A stretch of 64,000 nt of DNA from Bacteroidota bacterium (GCA_016124585.1 WGNL01000013.1:235249-299248), one strand, 5' to 3'. Shown: positions 28,656 to 39,312, numbered from the stretch's first letter. Notes: generated by a model from the letters alone, not told the origin. A program made the numbers and translations.

Positions 28656-31600
28656 ATGATGAAGATGAAGATACTTTTACCCATCATTTCGCTGGCAGGA
28701 GTTTTCCTTTCCGTTGCAACCTCACTTGTTGCTCAAAACGCCTATAACATCAACCTAACAAATCCGCAACACCGGGAAGAAATCAACTTCATTGGTATAG
28801 AGCATAACGTTCACGTTTGTGGATTGGTAGAAGGGGAGACCTATCAAATATGGGCAAATACATTAGGGGCAAGCTGTCATCCAACTGCAAGTATTGCTGG
28901 CTCAGGTCAATTCAATACAACTTTCACTTTTGTAGCCACTTCTGACTGCATGGATTTCACTTTGAGAAAAGACCAATCCAATCCCACTTGCACAACTTCT
29001 ACTGTATTGTTTTCCATCAGTTGCAATTCATGTAAGAAAAAGGGCTTTGACCCATTTGGCAAAATCAGTGCCTCTCAGGGTGGCAGCCCTGAGTCCTTAA
29101 TTAAAGACGTCCTTATTGGTGGCAATTGTTTTGATGTTACTAACGTTCAACCGATAGGTGTTGACGGTAATAGGGGGACATTTAATGATGGAATTTCATC
29201 TATAATTCTAAATAGCGGTGTAATTTTAGCAACAGGCCCTGTAGGCATTGCAAATGGACCAAACAATTCAAATAATGCCGGAGTGAATAGTGGAGGACCG
29301 ACCTCCGACCCAGACCTTGACTTGATTGCTGGCGGAAGCCTGAATAATGTGTCTGGAATTGAATTTGATTTTAGGCCTACAATTTCTCAAATAAGTTTCA
29401 ATTATGTTTTTGCTTCGGAAGAATATTGTGAATACGCCCCGCCCAATGGCGGCATCAATGATATATTTGGTTTTTTTATTAGTGGACCTGGTATCAGCGG
29501 TGGTTTTTCTTCAAACGGACAGGATATAGCAGTATTACCTGGATCAGGTGTCTTTGTTTCAATTAACAATATTAATCCAGTAACCAATTCAGGCTATTTT
29601 GTACCTAATCAAGACAACTGTGGAGGCACCACAAATATGGACGACATCCAATATGATGGTTGGACTTTACCACTCACAGCTGTAGCTAACGTCATTCCAT
29701 GTGAAACTTATCATATTCGTTTGGTGATAGCTGATGTATCTGACGGCATTTTTGATTCCGCTGTTTTTTTAGAAGCTGGTTCTTTTGTTGGAGGAGGTAC
29801 TGCCACAGGAGAGGCATTCTCAGCGTCTAGTGGTTCAAATGTCGTTTATGAATCCTGCAATGATGGTACTTATATTTTTACAAGAGCTGGAGGGGACAAC
29901 TCACTACCTCTAGTCCTTAACTTTACAGTGCTTCCATCCAGCACAGCAACTCTCGGTGTGGACTACATGCCGTTTCCACTTACCGTTACTATCCCGCCAG
30001 GTTTAGACCAGGTCATTCTGCCAGTCAATGTCATTGCTGACAATATCCCTGAAGGAACTGAAACCATCGTGATAAGCCTTACCAATTCATGTTCTTGTAG
30101 TAGCTTAGAAATGACATTGGAAATACACGACCCGCCACCAGTCGAATTGGATTTGCCGGATTTGGAAGCCTGTGAAGCATCACCAATTTTTTTGGAGGCT
30201 ATGCCAACTGGCGGTATTCCAAACTCTACCTATACTTATCTCTGGGATAATGGAAGCACGAATGCAATCTTGCAAGCTGTTCCTACCCAAAACACGACAT
30301 ATACAGTTACAGTAACTGATGTTTGTGGTGCAACTGCTACAGCAAGTTCTGTTGTTGATGTGGCGCCATTACCTGCTGCTGATATGCCGAGCAGCGGTGG
30401 TATTCTCTGTTCAAGTAGTCCGAACAGCTCCGTGGATTTGGTAGTTAATTTTACAGGTACCCCTAACTGGATTTTGGAATATTCCATTGATGGTAACCCA
30501 CAAGTACCAATTATGGTCACTTCCACCCCTTATACTATCCATGCGACTACACCAGGTGTATATCTACTTACGAACGTAATTTCTCAAGTGGGAGATTGCT
30601 CCGGGCCCGCTACCGGTGTTGCGGTGGTAGAACAAGTTAATATTTTCAACAACGTAGTCGTCACTCCTTACACCTGTGGAGCAGATGGCACCATGACGGC
30701 AATCCCAAATGGAGGAACTCCCCCTTATACCTATACTTGGAGCAATGGATTTCCAAGTTTTGAAACAGCAATCGGGCTATTGCCAGGCAGCTATACAGTC
30801 ACAGTCACAGATGCTAATGGTTGCACCTCATCTGTAACTGGTATTATTACCTCACCACCACAATTAATTAGTTCAGCTCAGGGTTCCCAAATTAATTGCA
30901 ATGACCCTTTCGGCGGGACTATTACTTTGGATGTTGGTGGTGGAACGGCACCATATTCTTTTCTATGGTCTGATGGTTCAACTTCGCAAAATGCTACTGG
31001 TCTATTCCCAGGAACCTATTCAGTAACAGTTACTGATTTAGATGGCTGTACATCCGTTTCCTCGGCAGAAGTTGTGTCAAATGTGGCTTTGCCAATTGCA
31101 CAAGTACAATCCCTGAATGAAATTGATTGTGCCACGCAAGTTGTGACAGTTTTAGGATTAGGCTCCGAAACTGGGCCCTCAATTACCTATTTGTGGTCAG
31201 GGCCAGGCATTAACGGGCCGGATAACCAAATTGACGTAAATGTTCAATCTGATGGGTTGTACACTTTGGTGGTTACCAATATTGCCAACGGATGTACAGC
31301 CTCTGCCACAGCCTTTGTAACTGCTGACTTGGAGCCGCCGATTGCCATTGCTACTGGCAACATGCTAAATTGCAATGAAAATTTCACAACCGTTTCAGGA
31401 AACGGCTCTTCGACTGGCCCCGAATTTACCTACCAATGGACTGGAGGCAATATTTTAGGTGGTGAAAACAATATTGAAGCAGTAGTAGGTGAAGCAAACA
31501 CTTACACACTTTTGGTGACCAATACTTCCAATGGCTGCACCTCTCTTGCGCTTGCAGATGTAGTTAACAACGCTGATTTGCCGGATGCTAATATTGTACA

Positions 31601-34600
31601 ACCGTCTCCGCTTACTTGTGCTATTGACACAATTACGCTTGATGGGAATGGCTCTTCCAGTGGGCCAACTTATTCATACCAGTGGAGCTATAACAACACA
31701 CCAATCGTTGGTGCAACAGATTTAACTACCATCGCCACTATCCCAGGTAACTACCAAATTGTGGTGACAAATGTGATAACAGGTTGCACTTCTAGCTACG
31801 CTACATCTGTTACGGAAAATATTTCGACACTTTCCCCTACCGCCTCTGCTACAGGACAAATAACCTGTACAGAGGGCACAGTCCCTTTGAGTAGCAACAT
31901 TATTGGCAACCCTTCAAATTTCACCTTCCAGTGGAGTTCGGCAAACGGATCGTTCAATGGAGCTACAAATACACAAAATGCGACAGCAGCATCTCCAGGT
32001 ATTTATCAGGTCATGGTTACAGATGTGAGTAACGGCTGTACTGGAACCGCTTCCGTACAAGTGGCCCAAGATGCAAGCATACCAAATGTTCAGGTAGTTT
32101 CATCTGGAAATATCGATTGTATTGATACACAGGTTCAACTGGATGGATCTGGATCCAGCCAAGGCTCTACCATCACATTTGCATGGTCAACACCAGATGG
32201 CAATATTTTTTCGGGAGAAAATACCTTATCGCCAATCGTGGATGCAGCTGGGACATATATTTTGACCTTGTACGATTCCAGTAATAATTGTGACAATGAA
32301 AGTAGTGTTACCGTGACAGTGGATAACGTTTTGCCAAATATCGTTATGCCTGCCACGCCAACGCTAGATTGCGCTGTTACACAAACTAATTTGAATGCCT
32401 CGGTTCCTAATGCACCAAATGGTGGTGTTTTGGACTATTCATGGACTACATTGGATGGCGAGATTAATGGACCATCGGACATCTTAACACCAAATATTAC
32501 GGCACCTGGCACTTATAATCTTTTGGTCACCAATACTGAAAATGGGTGCACCAGCCTCGGCCAAATTACTGTTGATGAAAATGTCGAGGCACCTGAAATT
32601 TCAATTGCCAACCCAGATATCTTGACCTGCAACAGCAACACTGTAGCGCTCAATGCAACGGGTACTAGCACTGGAATTGCATTTAATTACGATTGGTCAG
32701 GTCCAGTTGGCAGTTTTGTCACAAGCAATACTATCCTGAGCCCAGTTGTAAATGCTGCGGGCACTTACAGTTTACTGGTTACCAATTCTTTGAACAATTG
32801 TACAACAACTCAGCAAATTGTTGTTGAGGAAGATGTTGATTTACCAAATGCAATAGCTGGGTCGCCCTCAACACTTAACTGTGAAATCACAGAGCTTAAC
32901 CTAAGTGGAAATGGCAGTAGCACTGGTCAAGAATTCCAGTATCTATGGACTGGCCCAGGTCTAGTTTCAGATGAGACGACTCTGTCACCGGTTGTGAACA
33001 TGCCTGGCACGTACCAGCTATTGGTAACTAATTTCACCAATAATTGCCAAGCTACTTCAACTGTGACAATTGGTGAAGACACTACCCCACCTGTGGCTGA
33101 CGCAGGTATTGGTGACACCCTTTCCTGTAGTTTAACATCATTGACTTTAGATGCGAGTGGCTCAAGTTCAGGTGCCAACTATTTGTATCAATGGGATTCA
33201 TCCAATGGCAGCATAACTATTGGCGAAACCACGCTGACGCCTACGATAAATTCGCCAGGGAATTACACACTTGTTGTTACTAACACAACGAATGGTTGTA
33301 CTGCTTCGGACATGGTTCAAATTGAACAAGACGATAGCTTACCAGCCGCTGTAACACTTGCATCCCCGCCTATCACTTGCAATGTGACAGAAGTGACGTT
33401 GAATGGTTCTGGTTCGGCAACGGGTCCAGAATATACCTACCAATGGAGCACAACCAATGGCAGTATTTTTTCAGGGGGCAGTACCTTGAACCCTGTTATC
33501 ACTGCACCTGGGGTTTATTTGCTCACTGTTACAAACACAACTACCAATTGTAGTAATATCGCAAGTGTAACGGTAGCTTCTCAAACCACTTTGCCATTGG
33601 TTGAGGCTGGACCTTCCTCACAATTGACTTGTACTGAAACGTCTTTGTCATTGAATGGAAACGGATCTGCATTGGGTCCTAATTACACTTACCAATGGAC
33701 AACAGTGGATGGAAATATTGTAGGGGACAATACAATTTTGAACCCAACAGTTGATTTGCCAGGCACCTACGTATTGCAAGTCACTAACTCACAAACTGGA
33801 TGTGTGAATACCGACCAGGTTGTTGTAGCTGAAAGCTTGAATGCACCGATGTCTGTAGCTACAACACCTGGGGTCTTGAACTGTAATAACTTAAATCTGA
33901 CCTTAAGCGGCACTGGAAGTTCTACTGGAAACACCATCAGTTATTTATGGACAACTGTGGATGGAAATATCCAAAGTGGCAATACGACCCTTGCACCAGT
34001 TATCACTTCGCCTGGGACTTATCAGCTCTTGGTTAGCAATAGTGACAATGGTTGTACAGAAACGGCCTTAGTAACTGTTAATCAAGATATAGAGGCGCCA
34101 ACTGCAGAAGCCGGTACTGCCAATCAACTCTCTTGTAATTCAACAACAATTTCGTTGAATGGGAATGGAAGTAGTACCGGAGCTGGAATTTCATATTTAT
34201 GGGAAACCAGCAATGGAAATATCGTCAATGGAACCTCAACGCTTACTCCAACCATTAATCAGTCAGGAACTTACACCTTGACCGTGACTAATTCAGTAAA
34301 TGGATGTACTTCTTCTGACGATGTAGTTGTGGGACAAGACAACAGTTTGCCACAAGCTGCAATAACTCCTCCAGCGACTTTGACTTGTGAAGTGGAAGAA
34401 TTAAATCTTGTTGCAACTGCATCTCAAGGTGCTGATTTCACCTATTTGTGGACAACTACTGACGGGGCAATTCTAACTGGAGAAACAACTCTTTCACCAC
34501 AAATTAATCAGCCAGGCACTTACATCCTCACAGTTACTAATAATTCGAATGGTTGTTCAATTACTGCACAGACCATTATAAATCAAGACATTACACAACC

Positions 34601-35621
34601 TACTGCAGATGCCGGGCAATCGTTTGTGATGGATTGTTTTGAGGAACTGAATAATTTGGATGGTTCTGGTTCTACAGGTACAGGTACGCTGAACTATTTC
34701 TGGACTTCACAAAATGGGAATTTGGTCAGTGGAACCACGACTGCTAACCCATCAATTTCAGAGCCTGGGGTTTATCTGCTAACTGTTACTGATATGGCCA
34801 ATGGCTGTACTGGCATGGACGAGGTCATTGTAACGAGAGAAGGCCCAACCACTACTCCAGACGCAATTCAGCCGCCATGTTATGGAGACAAGGGTTCTAT
34901 CGTTTTAACTGGTGCCACAGGCGGTACAACGCCTTATTTGTACTCGATTGATAGCGGTGAGCATTTTAGCAGCTCGGCTATTTTCACGAATTTGGAACCT
35001 GGAACCTATAACGCAATTATTCAGGATGCCAAAGGTTGTACCTACGAAGATGAAATCCAGATTGAACAATCGGATTTATTCAATATTGAAGTTGAGCCAC
35101 AAGTGACCATAAAATTGGGTGATAGTTACCAATTGAATACTCTGGTAAGTGTGCCAAACTCTGAAATCGAGACCATCGACTGGTTTCCAATTTTCAATTT
35201 GTCTTGCACAGATTGCCTAAATCCAATTGCCACCCCTCCTGCCTCTACAACTTACACAGTAACAGTTGTTTCGAAAAATGGGTGCAAGGACAGCGCTCCA
35301 GTATTTTTCATCGTCGACAAAACTGATGGCGTTTACGTTCCAAATGCCTTCTCCCCAAATGGGGATGGCACGAACGATGTATTCATGATATTCTCAAATA
35401 CCAAAAGTGTAAGCAAGGTAAAATCATTTCTTGTTTTCAACAGGTGGGGAGAATCCGTGTATCAATATTTCAATTTTGAGCCAAACAACCCGGCCTATGG
35501 CTGGGATGGAATGCATCGGAATCAGAAAATGGATCCAGCAGTCTTCACTTGGTTTGCTGAAATCGAGTTTATTGATGGCAGGGTTGAATTATTTAAGGGA
35601 GATGTCACCTTGATGAACTAA
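28656..35621 (+). CDS. Giant SprB-like T9SS-exported surface adhesin
   Basis: About 2321 residues from the ATG at 28656; the open frame extends to a TTG at 28602, but the signal peptide (to SLVAQ) fits the later Met. Domains in order: an N-terminal globular region; a choice-of-anchor L domain (about 150-400, FNYVFASEEYCEYAPPNGG); a Calx-beta-like segment (GVDYMPFPLTVTIPPGLDQV, about 440-500); an Ig-like region; two SprB repeats (GGTPPYTYTWSNG; GGTAPYSFLWSDG); fifteen tandem 84-residue Ig/PKD-like repeats; another SprB repeat (GGTTPYLYSIDSG); and a T9SS type B C-terminal domain (YVPNAFSPNGDGTNDVFMI). SprB-type proteins move along the surface in gliding bacteria or act in attachment. Its function here is inferred. 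Confidence 0.9.
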   Translation: MMKMKILLPIISLAGVFLSVATSLVAQNAYNINLTNPQHREEINFIGIEHNVHVCGLVEGETYQIWANTLGASCHPTASIAGSGQFNTTFTFVATSDCMDFTLRKDQSNPTCTTSTVLFSISCNSCKKKGFDPFGKISASQGGSPESLIKDVLIGGNCFDVTNVQPIGVDGNRGTFNDGISSIILNSGVILATGPVGIANGPNNSNNAGVNSGGPTSDPDLDLIAGGSLNNVSGIEFDFRPTISQISFNYVFASEEYCEYAPPNGGINDIFGFFISGPGISGGFSSNGQDIAVLPGSGVFVSINNINPVTNSGYFVPNQDNCGGTTNMDDIQYDGWTLPLTAVANVIPCETYHIRLVIADVSDGIFDSAVFLEAGSFVGGGTATGEAFSASSGSNVVYESCNDGTYIFTRAGGDNSLPLVLNFTVLPSSTATLGVDYMPFPLTVTIPPGLDQVILPVNVIADNIPEGTETIVISLTNSCSCSSLEMTLEIHDPPPVELDLPDLEACEASPIFLEAMPTGGIPNSTYTYLWDNGSTNAILQAVPTQNTTYTVTVTDVCGATATASSVVDVAPLPAADMPSSGGILCSSSPNSSVDLVVNFTGTPNWILEYSIDGNPQVPIMVTSTPYTIHATTPGVYLLTNVISQVGDCSGPATGVAVVEQVNIFNNVVVTPYTCGADGTMTAIPNGGTPPYTYTWSNGFPSFETAIGLLPGSYTVTVTDANGCTSSVTGIITSPPQLISSAQGSQINCNDPFGGTITLDVGGGTAPYSFLWSDGSTSQNATGLFPGTYSVTVTDLDGCTSVSSAEVVSNVALPIAQVQSLNEIDCATQVVTVLGLGSETGPSITYLWSGPGINGPDNQIDVNVQSDGLYTLVVTNIANGCTASATAFVTADLEPPIAIATGNMLNCNENFTTVSGNGSSTGPEFTYQWTGGNILGGENNIEAVVGEANTYTLLVTNTSNGCTSLALADVVNNADLPDANIVQPSPLTCAIDTITLDGNGSSSGPTYSYQWSYNNTPIVGATDLTTIATIPGNYQIVVTNVITGCTSSYATSVTENISTLSPTASATGQITCTEGTVPLSSNIIGNPSNFTFQWSSANGSFNGATNTQNATAASPGIYQVMVTDVSNGCTGTASVQVAQDASIPNVQVVSSGNIDCIDTQVQLDGSGSSQGSTITFAWSTPDGNIFSGENTLSPIVDAAGTYILTLYDSSNNCDNESSVTVTVDNVLPNIVMPATPTLDCAVTQTNLNASVPNAPNGGVLDYSWTTLDGEINGPSDILTPNITAPGTYNLLVTNTENGCTSLGQITVDENVEAPEISIANPDILTCNSNTVALNATGTSTGIAFNYDWSGPVGSFVTSNTILSPVVNAAGTYSLLVTNSLNNCTTTQQIVVEEDVDLPNAIAGSPSTLNCEITELNLSGNGSSTGQEFQYLWTGPGLVSDETTLSPVVNMPGTYQLLVTNFTNNCQATSTVTIGEDTTPPVADAGIGDTLSCSLTSLTLDASGSSSGANYLYQWDSSNGSITIGETTLTPTINSPGNYTLVVTNTTNGCTASDMVQIEQDDSLPAAVTLASPPITCNVTEVTLNGSGSATGPEYTYQWSTTNGSIFSGGSTLNPVITAPGVYLLTVTNTTTNCSNIASVTVASQTTLPLVEAGPSSQLTCTETSLSLNGNGSALGPNYTYQWTTVDGNIVGDNTILNPTVDLPGTYVLQVTNSQTGCVNTDQVVVAESLNAPMSVATTPGVLNCNNLNLTLSGTGSSTGNTISYLWTTVDGNIQSGNTTLAPVITSPGTYQLLVSNSDNGCTETALVTVNQDIEAPTAEAGTANQLSCNSTTISLNGNGSSTGAGISYLWETSNGNIVNGTSTLTPTINQSGTYTLTVTNSVNGCTSSDDVVVGQDNSLPQAAITPPATLTCEVEELNLVATASQGADFTYLWTTTDGAILTGETTLSPQINQPGTYILTVTNNSNGCSITAQTIINQDITQPTADAGQSFVMDCFEELNNLDGSGSTGTGTLNYFWTSQNGNLVSGTTTANPSISEPGVYLLTVTDMANGCTGMDEVIVTREGPTTTPDAIQPPCYGDKGSIVLTGATGGTTPYLYSIDSGEHFSSSAIFTNLEPGTYNAIIQDAKGCTYEDEIQIEQSDLFNIEVEPQVTIKLGDSYQLNTLVSVPNSEIETIDWFPIFNLSCTDCLNPIATPPASTTYTVTVVSKNGCKDSAPVFFIVDKTDGVYVPNAFSPNGDGTNDVFMIFSNTKSVSKVKSFLVFNRWGESVYQYFNFEPNNPAYGWDGMHRNQKMDPAVFTWFAEIEFIDGRVELFKGDVTLMN
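31099..34870 (+). repeat. Fifteen tandem ~252-bp repeats inside the adhesin
   Basis: Fifteen consecutive units of about 82-86 residues each carry the pattern L-x-C, L-x-G-x-G-S-S-x-G, Y-x-W, then G-x-Y-x-L-x-V-T-N, and a second Cys in NGC. The two Cys residues per unit are placed to make one disulfide per Ig-like module. Units differ at many positions, so this is an old or diversified array rather than a recent amplification. Boundaries are by eye. Confidence 0.85.
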
Positions 35622-35648
35622 TCTAGATTGTTTTAAATTTGGCCTACA

Positions 35649-35690
35649 AAATGCCTTCCGGTAATTAGCTCCGGAAGGCATTTTTTTTAT
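35649..35690 (+). terminator. Strong terminator after the adhesin gene
   Basis: Arms 35649-35661 and 35671-35683 (AAATGCCTTCCGG / CCGGAAGGCATTT) form a 13-bp stem with a 9-nt loop, continuing into a run of eight T. It starts 28 bases after the adhesin stop. Confidence 0.92.
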
Positions 35691-36208
35691 CAAGCTGAGG
35701 AAATAAAATATTTTTCATATTTTTATTTTTATAATAATAATGACTTTTACAGGGCTTCCAGTTCAAAGCAAAAAAAATCATTAATATTTTTTTCTTTAGA
35801 ATATTTTATTTTCAACTTAATTCCCTTTTCTTTGTGCCAAGAACATTATCAAAACGAAAAAACGGAGCCATCTTTAACGGCCCACCCCTTAATAGTTGAC
35901 AGAATTCATCGTCAATTATCAATTTTATTCTTCTAAGAATTTCCCTTGAACATCTCCTTTTCGTAGTCATTGACTACATTTTTTCAATTTCATTTAAGTG
36001 CCTTTAATTTGAAAATGCTATTAAGCTTTTTCACAGCAAACCTATCCAACATACACTTACCTAAACTGTCGGCTTAATCCGAGCTGAAGCGAATCTTTTG
36101 CTTAACCATTAATATAACTAACCGGCCTCCCCTTGCTTGGGCTTTGATTAAAATGAAAATTGTCAGTAAGCCCATATCCATTTTCCGGTTAAAAACTGAT
36201 TGCGTCCT
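35691..36208. other. AT-rich intergenic region without a supported gene
   Basis: About 520 bases with stop codons in all frames and no ORF of note. The only structure I see is a small perfect hairpin GTAGTCA-T-TGACTAC at 35963-35977 followed by ATTTTTTC, which resembles a weak terminator or the end of a short transcript. A small RNA or a long leader of the next gene is possible but unsupported. Confidence 0.5.
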
Positions 36209-37351
36209 ATGAAAAAGATAATTTTTTTGACAGTTTCAACACTCTTTGTATTTGCATTCAATGCCCATACACAATGCATCAAGGATATTCAAAATCTTAT
36301 CAGCCAGCCAGAACCCTGTTTCTTCATTGGGTACGTTGATTTTGACAATATTGAATGCTTCGACGTTTTTGAAGGGCCTAATTGGAAATACACCTGGAAA
36401 ATCCGTTCTGCAAGTGATGGTGAATTGATTGCTTCCTATGACGGCCTAGCCTTCCAGCATTCTTTTAAAAAGTTTGGAGGGTACCAGTTTTGCCTTGAAA
36501 TAGACAAAGACGGAGACCCAAGCAATGGTGCTGACATTGTCAATTGTGTGGAATACACTACTTGTGAAATTTGTAGCGGAGACAGCATAAAAATGGCTTA
36601 TAATAGCTGCCCGTATGGTGAAGGTTGCGAAATCACATTAAGTACCGCCATATTGGCACAAAATGATTACGGACTAGAGCCGGTTGCAAAATTTATAGTT
36701 ACCTATTTGCCTACTCCGCAAGAACTACTTGGCGGTTATGAATCCTATGATATTAACTTTGGCGAGTTTCCTGTTGAATATAACCCATTTAATGATTCCA
36801 TTCTTGTTTCACAAAATATTAAAATCCCTTTTCAAAGAGGTTGTTTCAAACCTAGGCTAGTTTTTAAGATGAAAGATGGATACGGTGCTCATGGTATGGA
36901 TGCAACTGCTTGTACGGAAATTGAACTACGTTCTGAAGAAAAATTCCGTTGCATTGCCTGCGCTAATGAAGATGGTGAATGCATAGCCAGCGAAGCCGCC
37001 ACTAAAATATCCAATGAAGAAGACTCTTGCGACCCTTTCTTTTTTTGTAACCAATTACGTGAAACAAAATCCACTGACACATCCAGTAGAAGTTTTACCG
37101 AAATGTTAGTGAGTCCAAATCCTGCTTTTGATAGATTACATTTAGAACTTCCATCTGCGCTGGGCAACGGAGCCAGAACTATCTTAATCTATAATCAAAT
37201 TGGACAACCAGTAATCCGGCACACAGTTCCTAATGGGGAAAAAACTTCCATTGATTTGAGCTTAGATAACTTGTTGCCTGGTTTGTATTTTGTCAATTTA
37301 ATGGAAAACGGGAAATTATTAAGCTCCAAACAAATATTTGTTCAACGATAA
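36209..37351 (+). CDS. Secreted cysteine-rich protein with T9SS type A sorting domain
   Basis: 380 residues from the ATG at 36209 (MKKIIFLTVSTLFVF); a TTG three codons upstream is also open. Signal peptide to NAHTQ. The mature part has about 17 Cys in two clusters (for example EYTTCEICSGD and RCIACANEDGEC), suggesting several disulfides. I recognise no enzyme domain. The last 80 residues are a T9SS type A sorting domain (LVSPNPAFDRLHLEL, IYNQIGQPVI, LLPGLYFVNLM). It follows the adhesin but is separated by a strong terminator and about 590 bases, so it is probably its own transcription unit. Confidence 0.82.
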   Translation: MKKIIFLTVSTLFVFAFNAHTQCIKDIQNLISQPEPCFFIGYVDFDNIECFDVFEGPNWKYTWKIRSASDGELIASYDGLAFQHSFKKFGGYQFCLEIDKDGDPSNGADIVNCVEYTTCEICSGDSIKMAYNSCPYGEGCEITLSTAILAQNDYGLEPVAKFIVTYLPTPQELLGGYESYDINFGEFPVEYNPFNDSILVSQNIKIPFQRGCFKPRLVFKMKDGYGAHGMDATACTEIELRSEEKFRCIACANEDGECIASEAATKISNEEDSCDPFFFCNQLRETKSTDTSSRSFTEMLVSPNPAFDRLHLELPSALGNGARTILIYNQIGQPVIRHTVPNGEKTSIDLSLDNLLPGLYFVNLMENGKLLSSKQIFVQR

Positions 37352-37450
37352 TACCTCATTCACATACAATTTAGCCCTCTTTATTTCTTGGAATCCAAAC
37401 AAATATCACATAAACTAACACTTTCCCAGACTGTGATAACATTCCACTTA

Positions 37451-37481
37451 GCCACTCAGCATTTTGCTGAGTGGCTTTTTT
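37451..37481 (+). terminator. Terminator between convergent genes
   Basis: GCCACTCAGC (37451-37460) and GCTGAGTGGC (37466-37475) form a perfect 10-bp stem with a 5-nt loop and continue into T6. The T-tract runs into the stop codon of the convergent barrel gene ending at 37480. Confidence 0.9.
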
Positions 37482-38136
37482 ATTTAAAACTCCATCCTAA
37501 CCCGAATCTGAAAATTGTTTGAAAACTTTTAAAATAGAAATCTATACTTCCACGCTGATCTTCATCAATAAATTCATCATAGACATATTCCAGTTTTGTT
37601 GTCCCATTAACCAATTCGACATAAGGACTTAATTCAAATCTTAAACGTTTTGTAATTTCAAATTCAAGGTGTGGGGTAATAGCCATAGAAATCCCATAAT
37701 ATTTATTTTCTACCGGTAATCCAATAATATTGCTTGAATTCAATTGTTCCAACGCACCAAACATGCGAATGGAACCACCCACGTTTATCTTTAATAATTT
37801 ATTACTTGGTCTTACTAATCTTGCCCCGTATTCATACCTCAAGCCAATTGAAAATCTTGTGTCAGTTTCTCCATCAGGTGCTATTTGAAGCAGGAAATCC
37901 GTTAACTCCCATTCTCGATAGCGATTATTTTCATATTGATAATTGATAGCCGGGGAAAGCCATTTATACCTGATGATGTCACCACCATTTTCTTCTTCAA
38001 AATAAGGTATCGTTAAGCCGCTGTTTAGACCGAAATTGCTATATAATTTAGCAGTAACGATACGTTGAGCATTTCCTTTTGGCACAGCAAGTAAAAGGCA
38101 TAAAATAACAAACACAGGGCATCTTAGGTTAAACAT
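37480..38136 (-). CDS. Probable outer-membrane beta-barrel protein, function unknown
   Basis: 218 residues with a signal peptide ending at KGNAQ. The mature chain shows repeated alternation of polar and hydrophobic residues, with aromatic-ending strands (RFSIGLRYEYGARL, LKINVGGSIRMFG, LRFELSPYVELV), and ends in TIFRFGLGWSFK. This is a barrel ending in an aromatic, with about 8-10 strands by eye. It follows the class V aminotransferase by 15 bases on the minus strand, so the two are probably cotranscribed. No named family recognised. Confidence 0.65.
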   Translation of the reverse strand: MFNLRCPVFVILCLLLAVPKGNAQRIVTAKLYSNFGLNSGLTIPYFEEENGGDIIRYKWLSPAINYQYENNRYREWELTDFLLQIAPDGETDTRFSIGLRYEYGARLVRPSNKLLKINVGGSIRMFGALEQLNSSNIIGLPVENKYYGISMAITPHLEFEITKRLRFELSPYVELVNGTTKLEYVYDEFIDEDQRGSIDFYFKSFQTIFRFGLGWSFK

Positions 38137-38151
38137 GACGGCAGGCAGTAT

Positions 38152-39312
38152 TTAAGTTTTAGTTGCTAAATCCACTGCCTCAACAAGTCGCTCAAAATCT
38201 TTTGGCTCATTGTAAAGATGCGGGGATATTCGCATTGCTCCAGCTCGATAGGAAACAAAAACGTTTCTTTGACTAGTGGAATTTTTTACTGTCTCTAATT
38301 TTAACCCATTGGGCAATCTTAACCCAAGTAAATGATTGCACCTAAAACTTTCTTCTTCTATCTGAAACCCCATATCCAACAAATCTTGAAGATAGGGCAT
38401 CGCTAAATTTTTGCAATAATCCTGAATATTCCCAACTCCCCAACCCTGTATTAATTCCAGTGCAACAGTCAACATTGGTACACCAATAAACTGGCTATTT
38501 TCGCCCATATTATACCTATTAGCCAAAGGTTTATAATCGTTTTGATAAACAGTTAAATTCTCAAAATTCTCACTACCTAATCTATTCATCCAACTTTCTT
38601 CGATAGGCACACCGTTGTCAAATTTTTCTCCAAAAAATGCCAATGCCATACTGTAAGGCCCAAGCAACCATTTATATGCTCCGCATACAAGTATATCAGG
38701 TTTGATTTCTTCGCAATCAAATGGTAATGCTCCAATAGATTGCGTGCCATCAATTATTAAGAGGGCGCCTACTTCATTCGCTCTTTGTCGCACTTTTTTT
38801 AAATCAAATAAGGTGCCATCTGCCCAATGCACATTTGACAATGCCACCACAACGGTCTGATTATCTATTGCTTCCAACAATTGTCTGTTCCATATCTCAC
38901 CCCTATTTTCAATTGACGTTGGTCGCTTTACAATTTTGATTTCAGCACTATTATTCATTGCTAAACGATGCCATGGATAATAGTTGCTAGGAAATATTTC
39001 ATCAATCAGGACTATATTTTGACCAGCTTTAATATTAATATTATTTGCTGCTGAAGATATTCCATAAGATACGGAGGGGACAATTGCCACGCGCTCTGGT
39101 TCTTTAGCATTTATTAGTTCGGCAAAAAGCAATTTAAGTTTGGCAACAGGTTCGAAAAAATCTTTTGGTAAAATCTCGAAAGGCATTGTCTTCTTCGCAA
39201 TAGCTTGATAACCAGCAAATTCCACTGGTTCAGGAAGCGGGGACATATAGGAGCAATTAAGGTAAGAAACCTCCTCTGGAATAGAAAACAGTTGTTTTTG
39301 GCATGACAGCAT
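38152..39312 (-). CDS. Class V aminotransferase / cysteine-desulfurase-like PLP enzyme
   Basis: 386 residues, the usual length. The PLP-binding Asp lies in LLIIDGTQSIGALPFD (about 187-202), and the Schiff-base Lys is in CGAYKWLLGPYS (about 212-223, Lys near 216). The start MLSCQKQLFSIPEEVSYLNC resembles the isopenicillin-N epimerase-like/kynureninase-like branch rather than IscS: there is no mobile Cys loop of the desulfurase type. Substrate cannot be assigned. The start is the ATG at 39312. An imperfect palindrome lies just upstream (39328-39352), and the cotranscribed neighbour is a barrel protein. Confidence 0.85.
   Translation of the reverse strand: MLSCQKQLFSIPEEVSYLNCSYMSPLPEPVEFAGYQAIAKKTMPFEILPKDFFEPVAKLKLLFAELINAKEPERVAIVPSVSYGISSAANNINIKAGQNIVLIDEIFPSNYYPWHRLAMNNSAEIKIVKRPTSIENRGEIWNRQLLEAIDNQTVVVALSNVHWADGTLFDLKKVRQRANEVGALLIIDGTQSIGALPFDCEEIKPDILVCGAYKWLLGPYSMALAFFGEKFDNGVPIEESWMNRLGSENFENLTVYQNDYKPLANRYNMGENSQFIGVPMLTVALELIQGWGVGNIQDYCKNLAMPYLQDLLDMGFQIEEESFRCNHLLGLRLPNGLKLETVKNSTSQRNVFVSYRAGAMRISPHLYNEPKDFERLVEAVDLATKT

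Noticed and set aside
31099..34870. Regularly spaced repeats that could suggest a CRISPR array
   Set aside because: The period is about 252 bases, the units are in one continuous reading frame, and they encode Ig-like domains.
35691..36208. Possible tRNA or small RNA gene in the long gap
   Set aside because: No cloverleaf and no conserved T-loop sequence seen; only a weak hairpin at 35963-35977.
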